Assembly: GCF_026723825.1 (NCBI RefSeq)
Contig: NZ_CP113519.1
Location: forward strand, 3,968,001-4,032,000
Source of the DNA: Pseudomonas sp. GOM7
GTDB lineage: Bacteria > Pseudomonadota > Gammaproteobacteria > Pseudomonadales > Pseudomonadaceae
Direction: 5' to 3'
DNA: 64,000 nt
Both the position numbers and the translations under genes were made by a program. The notes beneath the pieces are model-generated. The model saw nothing but the letters and a program-made list of their open reading frames with translations. It was not told the DNA's origin and did not search any database. This document shows positions 1 through 7,906 of this stretch, piece after piece. Positions within the stretch are counted from its first letter, which is position 1. Each line of letters opens with the position of its first letter.

Positions 1-479
1 AGCGGCCCCAGCAGCAGTTTCTGCACCCGCACCGGATGGTGCGTTTCGGGAAACAGGCCACCATTGAGGAACACGCAACTGGCCAGGTGCAGGCGTTGCT
101 CCCGATGCCGGGCAATCAGCTCCTGCGCCACGCTGTCGCCATAGTCGTGAGCCAGCACGTGCAGAGCACGACGCTCGCCCAGATGCCCCAGCAGCGCCTG
201 TTGCAGGTCAGCTTGTTCCAGCAGGCTGTAGGCATGGCCACGGGGCTTGGCGGAATAACCGAAACCCAGCATGTCGCAGGTGATCACCCGATAACGCTCG
301 GTCAGCGGTGCCCATAGGCGGTGCCAGTCCCAGCTCGCGGTGGGAAAACCGTGAATCAGCAGCAAGGGCTGGGCATCCCGCTCGCCGCCCAGCCAGTAAC
401 GAATGGCATGGCCACGAAAGGCAAAGGTATGGCTCTGGGCACGCCAAGCGTCCAGCTCGATACCCGCCAGCGGGCTCAT
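1..479 (-). CDS. Alpha/beta hydrolase, partial (3' end outside window)
   Basis: Reading from the ATG at 479, the protein begins MSPLAGIELDAWRAQ and shows the alpha/beta-hydrolase fold signature: the oxyanion-hole motif HGFPTASWDW near residue 43, the ITCDMLGFG strand-turn, and LAHDYGDSVA, where Asp occupies the nucleophile-elbow position as in epoxide hydrolases and haloalkane dehalogenases. A Ser nucleophile is therefore not expected. The catalytic His lies beyond the window edge. The start overlaps the stop of the upstream aldolase gene by four bases (ATGA), so the two are probably co-translated. Substrate is unknown. The reading frame is open to position 1. Confidence 0.85.
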   Translation of the reverse strand, partial: MSPLAGIELDAWRAQSHTFAFRGHAIRYWLGGERDAQPLLLIHGFPTASWDWHRLWAPLTERYRVITCDMLGFGYSAKPRGHAYSLLEQADLQQALLGHLGERRALHVLAHDYGDSVAQELIARHREQRLHLASCVFLNGGLFPETHHPVRVQKLLLGP

Positions 480-1252
480 TGATCGTAGCCCGGCATCTGC
501 TGGTCGAGCTTGCGCAGCAGCGCCGGCCAGGGCAGCGCACCGCCCATGCCCTGCGGCGTCTTCATGACGCCGGCGATCATCGCCTGGGCGCCATCGAGGA
601 TCTGCTGCGGGATATGGATGAGTTCGGCGCCGCCGCTCTGCGCCATCACCTGGATCTCGCAGGCACGCTGCAGGATGAACATGCCGAGAAAGGCATCGGC
701 GATGCTGCCGAAGGCGGTGAGCAGGCCGTGGTTGGGCAAGATCATGAAGTTCTTGTCGCCCAGATCGGCCTGCAACCGCGCCTTCTCGTCATGGTTCAGG
801 GCCACGCCTTCGTAACCGTGGTAGGCCAGGCTGGACAGCACGAACAGCGACTGCTGCGACAAGGGCAGCAAGCCCTGCTTCTGCGCCGACACGGCGATGC
901 CGGCGGCCGTATGGATATGCAGCACGCAACCTACATCGTGGCGTACCTCGTGCACCGCGCTGTGGATGGTGTAACCGGCAGGGTTGATGTCAAACGGGCT
1001 GTCCATCAGCTTGCTGCCGGCCAGATCCACCTTGACCAGACTCGAGGCGGTGATCTCGTGGAACATCAGGCCGTAGGGGTTGATCAGGAAGTCTTCCGTG
1101 CCCGGTACCTTGGCCGAGATGTGGGTGAAGATCAGATCGTCCCATCCATGCAGTGCGATCAGCCGGTAGCAGGCGGCCAGGTCGACGCGGGCGCGCCATT
1201 CGGCTTCGGAAACCTGATTCTTGACGACGGGCAGTTGCAGCGGAGCGTTCAC
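476..1252 (-). CDS. Class II aldolase/adducin family protein
   Basis: About 258 residues with the class II aldolase/adducin fold (fuculose-phosphate aldolase and adducin head family). Visible motifs are the metal-binding HIHTAAG segment near residue 110 and a second His in MILPNHGLL near 170, plus LFTHISAKVPG near the N terminus. I place the start at the GTG at 1252, eight bases after a GAGG ribosome site; a GTG at 1261 is also in frame but abuts that site. Family members cleave or epimerise sugar phosphates or act as decarboxylases with Zn; the substrate here cannot be told. Translationally coupled to the following hydrolase, so the two may work on one catabolic intermediate. Confidence 0.85.
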   Translation of the reverse strand: MNAPLQLPVVKNQVSEAEWRARVDLAACYRLIALHGWDDLIFTHISAKVPGTEDFLINPYGLMFHEITASSLVKVDLAGSKLMDSPFDINPAGYTIHSAVHEVRHDVGCVLHIHTAAGIAVSAQKQGLLPLSQQSLFVLSSLAYHGYEGVALNHDEKARLQADLGDKNFMILPNHGLLTAFGSIADAFLGMFILQRACEIQVMAQSGGAELIHIPQQILDGAQAMIAGVMKTPQGMGGALPWPALLRKLDQQMPGYDQ

Positions 1253-1399
1253 GGCTGACACCTCGATCTTGTTGTGGGTCGGTGGTGTCCGCAGTCTAGC
1301 CGTGGTGTCAAGAAGTGGTAATCGCTCTGGCAGCCCTCTTCATGGCTTTGCAGGCCAGAGGCCCGCTGGGCCGTCGCGATAGCAGGATATTCGCCGCCG

Positions 1400-2086
1400 T
1401 TATAGGAGCAGGAGCAACAGTGGCGCGGCGAAGAAATTCAGCAAGCCCATCAGCACCATCACCAGCCCGGCGACGGTTCCCTCCTCGCTGCCCACCTCCA
1501 GCGCCCTGGCCACGCCGGCACCGTGGGCTCCGACACCGAGCAGCGCGCCGCGCGCCAGCGCCGTCTTCAGCGGCAACCAGCGCAGCAGCAGGCCACCGGC
1601 TGCCGCACCGAAAACGCCGGTGAGCATGACGAAGATAGCCGTCAGCTCGGCCACGCCGCCGAGGCGCTGCGCGATGGGCATGGCGAAGGGCGTGGTGATC
1701 GAACGCGGCACCAGCGAGCGACTGACCTCGCTATCCAGGGCCAGGGCACCAGCCAGCCACCAGGAGCTGAGGATGGCCACCGCGCTCCCCACCAGCATGC
1801 CACCGAGCAATGCCGGCCAGTGCCGCGCCAGCAGCGCACGCTGCTGCCAGATGGGCACGGCGAAGGCGACCGTGGCAGGACCGAGCATCACCATCAACCA
1901 GTGGGTGTTGCCAATGTACTCCGCGTAGCGCGTGTGCAGCGGAATGGCCAGCGCCAGCAACAGCAGCGGCACCAGGATCAGTGGCGACAGCAGATAACGC
2001 CCACTGCGCCGATACAGCCAGCGGCTCAGGCCATAGGCTCCCAGGGTCAGCGCCAGCCACATCAGGGGCATGGGCTCAAGGCTCAT
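1400..2086 (-). CDS. lrgB: LrgB-family membrane protein (antiholin-like / hydrophobic-product exporter)
   Basis: 228 residues, nearly all hydrophobic, with the features of the LrgB/CidB family: a conserved SVTTPFAMPI-type segment (here SITTPFAMPIAQ near residue 130) followed by a Gly-rich helix, and a C-terminal GAHGAGVARALEVG motif near 185. The start overlaps the end of the LrgA-like gene by 11 bases, so they form one operon. In Staphylococcus, Lrg/Cid proteins modulate murein hydrolase activity; in plants and other bacteria LrgB-type proteins export glycolate or pyruvate. Which applies here is not decidable from sequence. Confidence 0.88.
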   Translation of the reverse strand: MSLEPMPLMWLALTLGAYGLSRWLYRRSGRYLLSPLILVPLLLLALAIPLHTRYAEYIGNTHWLMVMLGPATVAFAVPIWQQRALLARHWPALLGGMLVGSAVAILSSWWLAGALALDSEVSRSLVPRSITTPFAMPIAQRLGGVAELTAIFVMLTGVFGAAAGGLLLRWLPLKTALARGALLGVGAHGAGVARALEVGSEEGTVAGLVMVLMGLLNFFAAPLLLLLL

Positions 2087-2456
2087 GGCGCAGGCTCCGG
2101 CGGCACAACAGCTCCACGGTCAGGGCGGTGAATAGCATCACCAGCAGGGTGCTGCTGCCGATCACCAGCAGGATGCGCCAGCCCTCGGTGCGCAGCAGAC
2201 TGCCATAGTCGAGCAGGCTCATCAGCGCCGGTATGAAGAACAGCAGCATCTCCGCCAGTAGCAACCCCGCCCCCAGTTGCAGTGCCGCCGGTTCGACCCG
2301 ACCACTGGCGAAAGCCGCCAGCAGCAGGCCAAGCCCGATGACGCCACCGGGAACCGGCCAGCCCAGATAAGCAGCCAGCCAGCTACCGAACAGGTACAGG
2401 CCGATCAGGATCGCCAGTTCAAAGCACAGCCGGGAAAGATGGCGGATGCGAGCCAT
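2076..2456 (-). CDS. lrgA: CidA/LrgA-family holin-like protein
   Basis: 126 residues with four predicted membrane helices and the family's WPVPGGVIGLGLLL segment and FFIPALMSLLDYG motif. The start at 2456 is chosen because a GGAG ribosome site lies about nine bases upstream; the longer open frame runs into the divergent LysR gene and is not plausible. Works with the overlapping downstream LrgB-like gene. Expected to sit in the inner membrane. The divergent LysR gene is the obvious regulator, as CidR is for cidABC in Firmicutes. Confidence 0.88.
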   Translation of the reverse strand: MARIRHLSRLCFELAILIGLYLFGSWLAAYLGWPVPGGVIGLGLLLAAFASGRVEPAALQLGAGLLLAEMLLFFIPALMSLLDYGSLLRTEGWRILLVIGSSTLLVMLFTALTVELLCRRSLRHEP

Positions 2457-2543
2457 GTGTAAAGCTCCAAAGGATATGGCTAACAGCTTATTCCCGGGCC
2501 TATCATCACCAAAGCGAATTGTTAGAATCGAGGCCATTCCATA
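2457..2543. promoter_or_regulatory. Divergent promoter region between lrgA and its LysR regulator
   Basis: An 87-bp divergent intergenic region. It contains a TTAGAAT -10-like stretch at 2523-2529 on the plus strand just before the LysR start, and AT-rich sequence around 2470-2490. LysR proteins usually bind such shared regions (T-N11-A boxes) and autoregulate. I could not pick one box with confidence. Confidence 0.4.
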
Positions 2544-3428
2544 ATGGAATTCAAACAACTGCGCAGCTTCGCCGAGGTGGTACGCCAGGGTGGTTTCACC
2601 CAGGCCGCCGCCGTGCTGCACACCAGCCAGTCAGCCGTGAGCAAGCAAGTCGCCCAACTGGAGTCTCGCCTGGGTGTACGCCTGCTGGAACGACACGGCC
2701 CGCACCTGCGCCTGACCGATGCCGGCGAAGTGGTGCGCCGTCGCGCCGAGGACTTCCTGCGCCTGCAGCAGGAGCTGTCACGCGAACTCGATGACCTGGA
2801 GCAACTGGTTCGTGGAGAACTGCGCCTGGGCCTGCCCATGCTCGGTAGCGATGCACTGTTCGCCGGCCTGTTCGCCGAATACCGACGCCGTTATCCGAAG
2901 ATCACCATCAGCCTCGCCGAGGGTGGCAGCAAGATGGTCGAGCGCATGGTGCGCAACGGCGAACTGGAGATCGGCGCAGCCCTCAAGCCAAGCGATCCGG
3001 ACTTCGCCTACCAGCCGTTCTGCAACGAACCACTGGATATCCTCCTGCCCGCCCAGCATGCGCTGGCAAGCCATCAGGGCCTGCACCTGCAGCAGTTGGC
3101 CGAGACGCCCTTCCTGCTCTACCAGCAGAGCTTCACCCTCAATGATCGCCTGTTACTGGCCTGCCAGCGCCTGGGCTTCACCCCGCAGGAGGGCGGACGC
3201 AGCGGCCAGGCGGACTTCCTCGCAGCACTGGTGGCTGCGGGTCAGGGCGTGGTGTTGCTGCCACGCGTGGTGGCGCGCAGCCTCGAGCGACCTGGTGTGG
3301 TGAGGAGAACACTGCTGGACTCGGATCTGCGCTGGGATATCGCGTTCATCTGGCGCCGCGACGCCTACCTGTCGCGGGCAGCGCAGGCCTGGCTCGACCT
3401 GCTCCCACCTCAGAGCAGATCGCCGTAA
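2544..3428 (+). CDS. LysR-family transcriptional regulator
   Basis: 294 residues. Residues 1-60 form the winged helix-turn-helix (LRSFAEVVRQGGFTQAAAVLHTSQSAVSKQVAQLE pattern), followed by the linker helix and a two-lobed substrate-binding domain (GELRLGLPMLG from about 90). Divergent from the lrgAB-like pair, which it probably controls. The 3' end overlaps the convergent cupin gene by 19 bases. The effector is unknown; in CidR-type regulators it is linked to overflow metabolism (acetate), which is only a hint here. Confidence 0.9.
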   Translation: MEFKQLRSFAEVVRQGGFTQAAAVLHTSQSAVSKQVAQLESRLGVRLLERHGPHLRLTDAGEVVRRRAEDFLRLQQELSRELDDLEQLVRGELRLGLPMLGSDALFAGLFAEYRRRYPKITISLAEGGSKMVERMVRNGELEIGAALKPSDPDFAYQPFCNEPLDILLPAQHALASHQGLHLQQLAETPFLLYQQSFTLNDRLLLACQRLGFTPQEGGRSGQADFLAALVAAGQGVVLLPRVVARSLERPGVVRRTLLDSDLRWDIAFIWRRDAYLSRAAQAWLDLLPPQSRSP

Positions 3429-3877
3429 TCGCTCAGCAGCAGCGGCCAGTGCGCCTGCGCGGCCGGATCATTGGCGAGCAGGCGGAAGCCCTGGAACTGG
3501 AACTCCGGCGCCACAGTGCAACCGACCAGGCTGAAGGCGCCAGTGCAACGCGCTGCCTGCCAGGCCTGTGCCGGCACTGCGCGCTGCGGCAACTGCCCGC
3601 TGTCGACCGGGCCGACCCGCTCGATGCGTACCACATCGGGCACTTCGGCGATCAACAGCTCCAGCGGATCGCCCTCATGGAAGTGCCACAGCTCATCGGC
3701 ATCGACCCGGTGCCAGCGACTGACCACACCTGCAGGCAATAGGAACAGGATGGCGCTCGACGCTGCTCGCCCCTGCGCATCGCGTTGTGCGGAAACGAAC
3801 AGGCGACGATAGAAACCACCCTCTGGATGCGCCTCGAGCCCGAGGCTGTCGATCAACTGGCGAGCGCGCGGGTACAT
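3410..3877 (-). CDS. Cupin-like DUF985 protein
   Basis: 155 residues matching the DUF985 (Cupin_5) family: N-terminal LGLEAHPEGGFYRR motif, the strand SSAILFLLPAGVVSRWHRVDADELWHFHEGDPLEL carrying the metal-type His/Glu cluster, and a C-terminal GCTVAPEFQFQGF strand. Structures of the family are jelly-roll barrels; no activity is established. It lies one base downstream of the flavodoxin gene on the same strand, so the two are probably one transcript. Confidence 0.85.
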   Translation of the reverse strand: MYPRARQLIDSLGLEAHPEGGFYRRLFVSAQRDAQGRAASSAILFLLPAGVVSRWHRVDADELWHFHEGDPLELLIAEVPDVVRIERVGPVDSGQLPQRAVPAQAWQAARCTGAFSLVGCTVAPEFQFQGFRLLANDPAAQAHWPLLLSDYGDLL

Positions 3878-3878
3878 C

Positions 3879-4328
3879 TCAGGCCTTCAGCGCCGCCGCG
3901 AAGGCTTGCAGCCAGGGTTCGGCATCGCTTTCCGGGGTGACCGTTTCACTGGCATCCAGACGCAGCATTTCCACCACTTCACGCAGGCCCAACTCGGCAT
4001 AGAGTTCGCGGATCAACTCGCCAGCGCCACAGAAGCTGTCGTAGCTGGAATCGCCCAGCGCCAGCACGGCGGCAGGCTTGCCGCTCCAGGCCGGCAGGCG
4101 CTCGCGAAGTTCGCAGTAAAGCGGCAGCAGGTTGTCCGGCAGCTCGCCCATGCCGGTAGTGGCAGTCACGGTGAGCACGGCATCAGGAGCGAAGGCCAGC
4201 AATTCATCGAGATTCATGTGGTTCTTGTACCAGGCCTGCAACCCGGCCGCCTCGAGCAGCCGTTCGGCGTGGCGGGCGACTTCTTCGGCGGTGCCGTAGA
4301 CCGACCCCGAAACGATGGCGACTTTCAT
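3879..4328 (-). CDS. Flavodoxin (MioC-like)
   Basis: 149 residues starting MKVAIVSGSVYGTAEEVARHAERLL, the FMN phosphate-binding loop of short-chain flavodoxins (SGSVYGTAEE). Further FMN-contact loops are TATTGMGELPDNLLPLY near 65 and ALGDSSYDSFCGAG near 100. The ATG at 4328 is used because it begins exactly at the conserved first strand; the longer frame upstream is non-coding. Carries low-potential electrons; MioC of E. coli supports biotin synthase, but the partner here is unknown. One base separates it from the DUF985 gene. Confidence 0.88.
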   Translation of the reverse strand: MKVAIVSGSVYGTAEEVARHAERLLEAAGLQAWYKNHMNLDELLAFAPDAVLTVTATTGMGELPDNLLPLYCELRERLPAWSGKPAAVLALGDSSYDSFCGAGELIRELYAELGLREVVEMLRLDASETVTPESDAEPWLQAFAAALKA

Positions 4329-4430
4329 GACAACTCCAGATACAGGAAAAACGCCGCGCATTATGCCGCAAGTGGACAGCGCGACTCGATGACTTAGAAT
4401 GCAGCGCACATCCATCGAGGAATCACCCCC

Positions 4431-4877
4431 ATGATCAATGCCAAGCTGCTGCAACTGGTAGTCGACGCCTCCAACGATGGCATCGTGGTGGCCGAGCAAG
4501 AGGGGGAAGACAACATTCTCATCTACGCCAATGCCGCCTTCGAGCGCCTGACTGGCTATGTCAGCGACGACATCCTCTACCAGGACTGTCGTTTCCTGCA
4601 GCGCGACGACCGGGCCCAGGTGGGTCTGCAGGCCATCCGTGAGGCGGTGCGCTCACACAAGCCATGCCGACAGATCATTCGCAACTATCGCAAGGACGGC
4701 AGTGCCTTCTGGAACGAGTTGTCGATCACCCCGGTGTTCAACGAAGGCGATCAACTGACCTACTACATCGGCATTCAGAAGGATGTCACCGAGCAGGTCG
4801 AGGCGCAGCAGCGCGTGCGCGAGCTGGAAGCCGAGGTGGCCGCACTGCGCGCCGAGCTGGCGAGCGTGAAAAGCTGA
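4431..4877 (+). CDS. Short LOV blue-light photoreceptor (PpSB1-LOV / PplA-like)
   Basis: 148 residues: a single PAS/LOV core with short flanking helices and no effector domain. The flavin-adduct motif is present as YQDCRFLQ with Cys at residue 53, followed by the FMN-contact segments NYRKDGSAFWNELSI (about 85-99) and YYIGIQKDVT near 112. The C-terminal 30 residues form an amphipathic coiled-coil helix, probably a dimerisation and signalling Jalpha extension. From memory it is very close to Pseudomonas putida SB1-LOV, a slowly reverting photoreceptor. Family knowledge: such short LOV proteins act by binding MerR-type LitR/PplR regulators; a LitR-like gene lies 0.9 kb away. Ribosome site GAGG about 14 bases upstream. 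Confidence 0.92.
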   Translation: MINAKLLQLVVDASNDGIVVAEQEGEDNILIYANAAFERLTGYVSDDILYQDCRFLQRDDRAQVGLQAIREAVRSHKPCRQIIRNYRKDGSAFWNELSITPVFNEGDQLTYYIGIQKDVTEQVEAQQRVRELEAEVAALRAELASVKS

Positions 4878-4943
4878 CGAACGTACAAAACTAATGGCCT
4901 GAAGCGCGGTCTGCAGTAGGTGAATCACCATGCAGTGACCGTC

Positions 4944-5537
4944 ATGAACCACGACCCGCTCCTGACTCAGGCTGAAATCGACTTCATCCAGCACCTAGCC
5001 ACGCAGACATCGCGCGAACGCCGTGCACCGTCGGATATCGGCGCCCAACTCGGTGAACTCCTCGAACAACTGGGTACCGACGAGTACCTGAGCCTGGACG
5101 CGCGCAGCCAGGACAAGCACCTCAGCTACCCGATCCGCCTGATCCGCAAGGGGCGCCAGGCGCCACGCCTGGAAGTGGGGGCGCCTCTGATTCTCGAACC
5201 CGGGGAAGTCGAACGGCCCTGGCGCCTGACCCTGTTACAGCCTCTGGCCCTGCTGGACGGCAAGAACCGTCCCGGCGGTCTGGAAGTCATCGAACTCTCC
5301 AGCAATGGCATGCTGGTGCGTAGCGCCAACAAGGGCAAACCGGCGCACACCCTGCACGCCAACCTGCAACTGCCGGACGAAGCCTGCATCCATCTGCAGG
5401 CTCGCCTGGTACGTCGCGTTACCGGCACCTGCTACGCCTATCGCCTGCAATCCCTGCACGACGAAGATGAACAGCACCTGCGCCAGTTCCTCTTCGACCA
5501 CCATGCAGCCAGTCAGACCAGCCAGGCCAGCGCCTAA
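4944..5537 (+). CDS. PilZ-domain protein
   Basis: About 197 residues from the ATG at 4944 (an in-frame GTG at 4920 would add eight residues; neither has a strong ribosome site). The N-terminal half is a YcgR-N-like or unassigned segment; the C-terminal half, about 105-185, has a PilZ-like pattern (VIELSSNGMLVRS, LQARLVRRVTGTCYAYRLQSL), but the canonical c-di-GMP RxxxR motif is weak, so nucleotide binding is uncertain. It follows the LOV gene by 66 bp on the same strand and could be co-transcribed. Its TAA stop is the first triplet of the inverted-repeat element at 5535-5735. Confidence 0.75.
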   Translation: MNHDPLLTQAEIDFIQHLATQTSRERRAPSDIGAQLGELLEQLGTDEYLSLDARSQDKHLSYPIRLIRKGRQAPRLEVGAPLILEPGEVERPWRLTLLQPLALLDGKNRPGGLEVIELSSNGMLVRSANKGKPAHTLHANLQLPDEACIHLQARLVRRVTGTCYAYRLQSLHDEDEQHLRQFLFDHHAASQTSQASA

Positions 5538-5735
5538 CAGGCCGTTGAAACACTACCTCGGCTTTGGCTTCCTGCGTCGCTCTACCTCCTGCATCCATGC
5601 AGTCGTGCGCTGGCAATACTGCGTCAAAAACAGCCTCGCGTGCGAGCCCAGGCTAGGCGCCCCCTCAAAAATGCTCATTTACAGCACGCCAACTGCGCTT
5701 TTTCGGCTGTTTTTCGCTTTTCAATGGCCTGCTAA
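5535..5735. repeat. Small inverted-repeat element, copy 1 (about 0.2 kb)
   Basis: Left end TAACAGGCCGTTGAAA and right end, read in reverse, TTAGCAGGCCATTGAAA form 16-bp terminal inverted repeats with two differences. The inside shares long stretches with the copy at 11369-11546 (AAACAGCCTCGCGTGCGAGCC, then AATGCTCATTTACA, then CTGCGCTTTTTCGGCTGTTT) and with the piece at 47161-47248. No open frame for a transposase. It looks like a non-autonomous (MITE-type) element. It lies between the PilZ gene and the convergent LitR gene. Confidence 0.75.
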
Positions 5736-5740
5736 GCGGC

Positions 5741-6697
5741 TCAGGTATCCAGATGCCCGGCGAGGAACTGCCGCATGCGCCGCTGCATCAGGCGCCCCTC
5801 GCTGCCCAGGCAGGCGATGGGTGAGCCTGTCAGGCTTTCTTCGGCCAGATCGGAGCTATCGCCGGCTAGCATCAACGGACAATCCAGCCCCAGCGCCAGG
5901 CGCGCCAACTGACGCGGGAAATCCTCCGCGGGCGGCTGGTTGCTGAACAGCACCAGCGCCTGTGGCTGCATCCGCTCGCAGATCAGTGGCAAGTCGAGCA
6001 ACGCAATGCCAGGGCCAATGACGCTCACCTCGGTTTCCAGCGTGCTCAGCATCAACGCCGCCACCAGCAATTCCAGCTCGCGGCAATGCCCCGGCAGCGC
6101 TGCCAGCAACACTCGCCCGCTCGCCTCCTCGCGCGCCCCCATCTGCAGGCGTTGCCAGCAACGTGCCCGCAAGAGGCCATCGAGCAGCAGCCATTCGGCG
6201 CGCTGCCCCACCTCATCCTGGCGCAACAGTAACTCCTGCCAGAGCGGCATGAAGATTTCCTGAAACACTATGGGCAAGGGGTAACAGGAGAAGATCTGCC
6301 CGTACAGACGCTGCAGGCGTGCCTCGTCGAACCCCTGCAGCGCCTGACGTACCTGCGCCTGCCACTGATTCCAGTCATCACTACTGACTTCGTCGTGAAC
6401 GGGCGTGGCAACGCTGCGATTGCTGGCACTCTTGGCCAGGATGCTGCCGACCTTGCTGACCGATACACCACGCTCGATCCAGGCCAGAATGCTGCGCACG
6501 GCATCGATGTCGGCCTGTGAATAGAGGCGGTGACCGCTGTCGGTTCGGGTCGGCTGGATCAGGCCATAACGCCGCTCCCAGGCGCGCAGCGTGACCGGGT
6601 TCACCCCAGTCAGGCGCGACACCTCGCGAATCGGGAACAGCTCTTCCTGCTTCAGCGCACTGGACGCTAGTGATGTGGCACCGGCGGGTTCGGTCAT
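5741..6697 (-). CDS. MerR-family regulator of the LitR/CarH type, class II (no B12 ligands)
   Basis: 318 residues from the ATG at 6697. Residues about 18-90 are a MerR DNA-binding domain (FPIREVSRLTGVNPVTLRAWERRYGL...GHRLYSQADIDAV). The remainder resembles the cobalamin-binding region of CarH/LitR, but the residues that should hold B12 are changed: the usual E-x-H of that domain reads GHCRELELL, and the helical-bundle EEH reads RAEW. It therefore probably does not bind adenosyl-B12 itself and matches class II LitR (PplR of P. putida), which responds to blue light through a short LOV protein; such a LOV gene is next but one. Divergent from the DCC-family gene. Confidence 0.88.
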   Translation of the reverse strand: MTEPAGATSLASSALKQEELFPIREVSRLTGVNPVTLRAWERRYGLIQPTRTDSGHRLYSQADIDAVRSILAWIERGVSVSKVGSILAKSASNRSVATPVHDEVSSDDWNQWQAQVRQALQGFDEARLQRLYGQIFSCYPLPIVFQEIFMPLWQELLLRQDEVGQRAEWLLLDGLLRARCWQRLQMGAREEASGRVLLAALPGHCRELELLVAALMLSTLETEVSVIGPGIALLDLPLICERMQPQALVLFSNQPPAEDFPRQLARLALGLDCPLMLAGDSSDLAEESLTGSPIACLGSEGRLMQRRMRQFLAGHLDT

Positions 6698-6786
6698 GGC
6701 GTGGGGATCGCGGCAAGAGAAAGTTCGGACATTGTAACTCAGCAACGGCCACCTTACATTGGACAACAACTATACAGAGCCCCCTC
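6698..6786. promoter_or_regulatory. Divergent promoter with TACA-type LitR-like sites
   Basis: An 89-bp divergent region between the LitR-like gene and the DCC-family gene. It has TGTA at 6733-6736, TACA at 6755-6758 and TATACA at 6771-6776. The two TACA cores are 18 bp apart, the same spacing as two cores before folM (7971 and 7989). CarH/LitR-type regulators recognise repeated TGTAnA/TACA half-sites, so this is a candidate operator; the assignment is inference. Confidence 0.4.
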
Positions 6787-7227
6787 ATGCACAACCCAGA
6801 AGCCTGGCCCCTGACGCTCTATTACGACGGCGACTGCCCGCTCTGCGCACGGGAGATCCATTTGCTGCGCAAGCATGCAAGCCCAACGCGCCTGCTGCTG
6901 GTGGATATCAGCGCGGCAAACTTCGACCCCGCCGTATTGGGCCTCAGCCTGACAGCCATGCGCGAGCGCCTGCACGCCCGCTGGGCCGACGGCCAGTGGC
7001 TGCTGGGGCTGGATGCCAGCCTGTGGAGCTGGCAGGCCGCCGGCCTTGGAACCTGGGTCGCGCCCTTGCGCTGGCGCCCATTGCGCCCCTTGCTGGAATG
7101 GGGCTATCGCCTGTTCTGTCGCCTGCGCCCTCATCTGGCACGCTTGCCGCACCCCGACGGTGCAGCGCGCTGTCGGGGTGGCCAGGCCTGCCCGCTGCGA
7201 ACCCCGTCAGATGGCGAGGCTGGCTAA
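6787..7227 (+). CDS. DCC-family thiol-disulfide oxidoreductase-like protein (DUF393)
   Basis: 146 residues opening LTLYYDGDCPLCAREIHLL: the DxxCPLC motif (Cys17 and Cys20) that names the DCC/DUF393 family, a thioredoxin-like fold of unknown substrate. The C-terminal part is rich in Arg, Trp and Leu and may sit on the membrane. The ATG at 6787 immediately precedes the conserved first strand. Divergent from the LitR-like gene, and in this family frequently linked to light- or stress-induced operons. No ribosome site of note. Confidence 0.85.
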   Translation: MHNPEAWPLTLYYDGDCPLCAREIHLLRKHASPTRLLLVDISAANFDPAVLGLSLTAMRERLHARWADGQWLLGLDASLWSWQAAGLGTWVAPLRWRPLRPLLEWGYRLFCRLRPHLARLPHPDGAARCRGGQACPLRTPSDGEAG

Positions 7228-7339
7228 GCTCGGAAAAACCGGAATAATCCTTGCTGAATTTTCATCGAGCACAACACCCCGTGCTCGATCACGCCCAATG
7301 CCATACCCCGGCAAGGGGCCCCAGTCGAGGAGATACACC

Positions 7340-7906
7340 ATGTCCCCCGTTACTCTCATGGTGGCGCGCCGCGTCGCCAATGGTCGCTACAACGACTTCA
7401 TCAACTGGCTGCACGAAGGCGAACATCTGGCCACCGACTTCCCCGGCTATCTCGGCTCCGGCGTGCTGGCCCCGCCGCCAGGCGACGACGAATTCCAGAT
7501 CGTGTTCCGCTTCAGCGACGAACGCACCATGGCTGCCTGGGAGCATTCGGCCTCACGCCGGGCCTGGCTGAAAAGGGGCGCAGGCCTCTACGCCCAACCC
7601 CAGGAAAAGCGCGCCATCGGCCTCGATGCCTGGTTCGGCAACGGCCTGCGCCAACCGCCACGCTGGAAGCAGAGCATCGCCATCTGGCTGGCCTTCTTTC
7701 CGGTTTCGCTGGCCTTCAACCTGTTCTTCGGTCCCTGGCTCGCCGACTTCTCGCTGGTCATCCGCGTGCTGCTCTCGACCCTGGCCCTGACGCCATTGAT
7801 GACCTACCTGTTCATCCCGCTGTCCACCCACCTGCTGACGCCTTGGCTGCACGGCACCGATGCCGCCCGCCTGGACAGGCGCCCGGCCAGCATCGGCAAG
7901 CTCTGA
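7340..7906 (+). CDS. Antibiotic biosynthesis monooxygenase-like protein with C-terminal membrane helices
   Basis: 188 residues starting MSPVTLMVARRVANGRYNDF, with a GAGGAGA ribosome site seven bases upstream. Residues 1-100 match the ABM ferredoxin-like fold (VARRV...GRYNDFINWLHEG...FPGYLGSGV...EFQIVFRFSDERTMAAWEHS). Residues about 115-175 carry two hydrophobic helices, so the domain is tethered to the inner membrane. Pseudomonas genomes carry such fused proteins next to light-responsive genes; the reaction is unknown. It is 112 bp downstream of the DCC gene on the same strand. Confidence 0.82.
   Translation: MSPVTLMVARRVANGRYNDFINWLHEGEHLATDFPGYLGSGVLAPPPGDDEFQIVFRFSDERTMAAWEHSASRRAWLKRGAGLYAQPQEKRAIGLDAWFGNGLRQPPRWKQSIAIWLAFFPVSLAFNLFFGPWLADFSLVIRVLLSTLALTPLMTYLFIPLSTHLLTPWLHGTDAARLDRRPASIGKL

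Noticed and set aside
308..1258. 316-codon plus-strand ORF over the aldolase gene
   Set aside because: Antisense shadow; the minus-strand frame carries the aldolase motifs.
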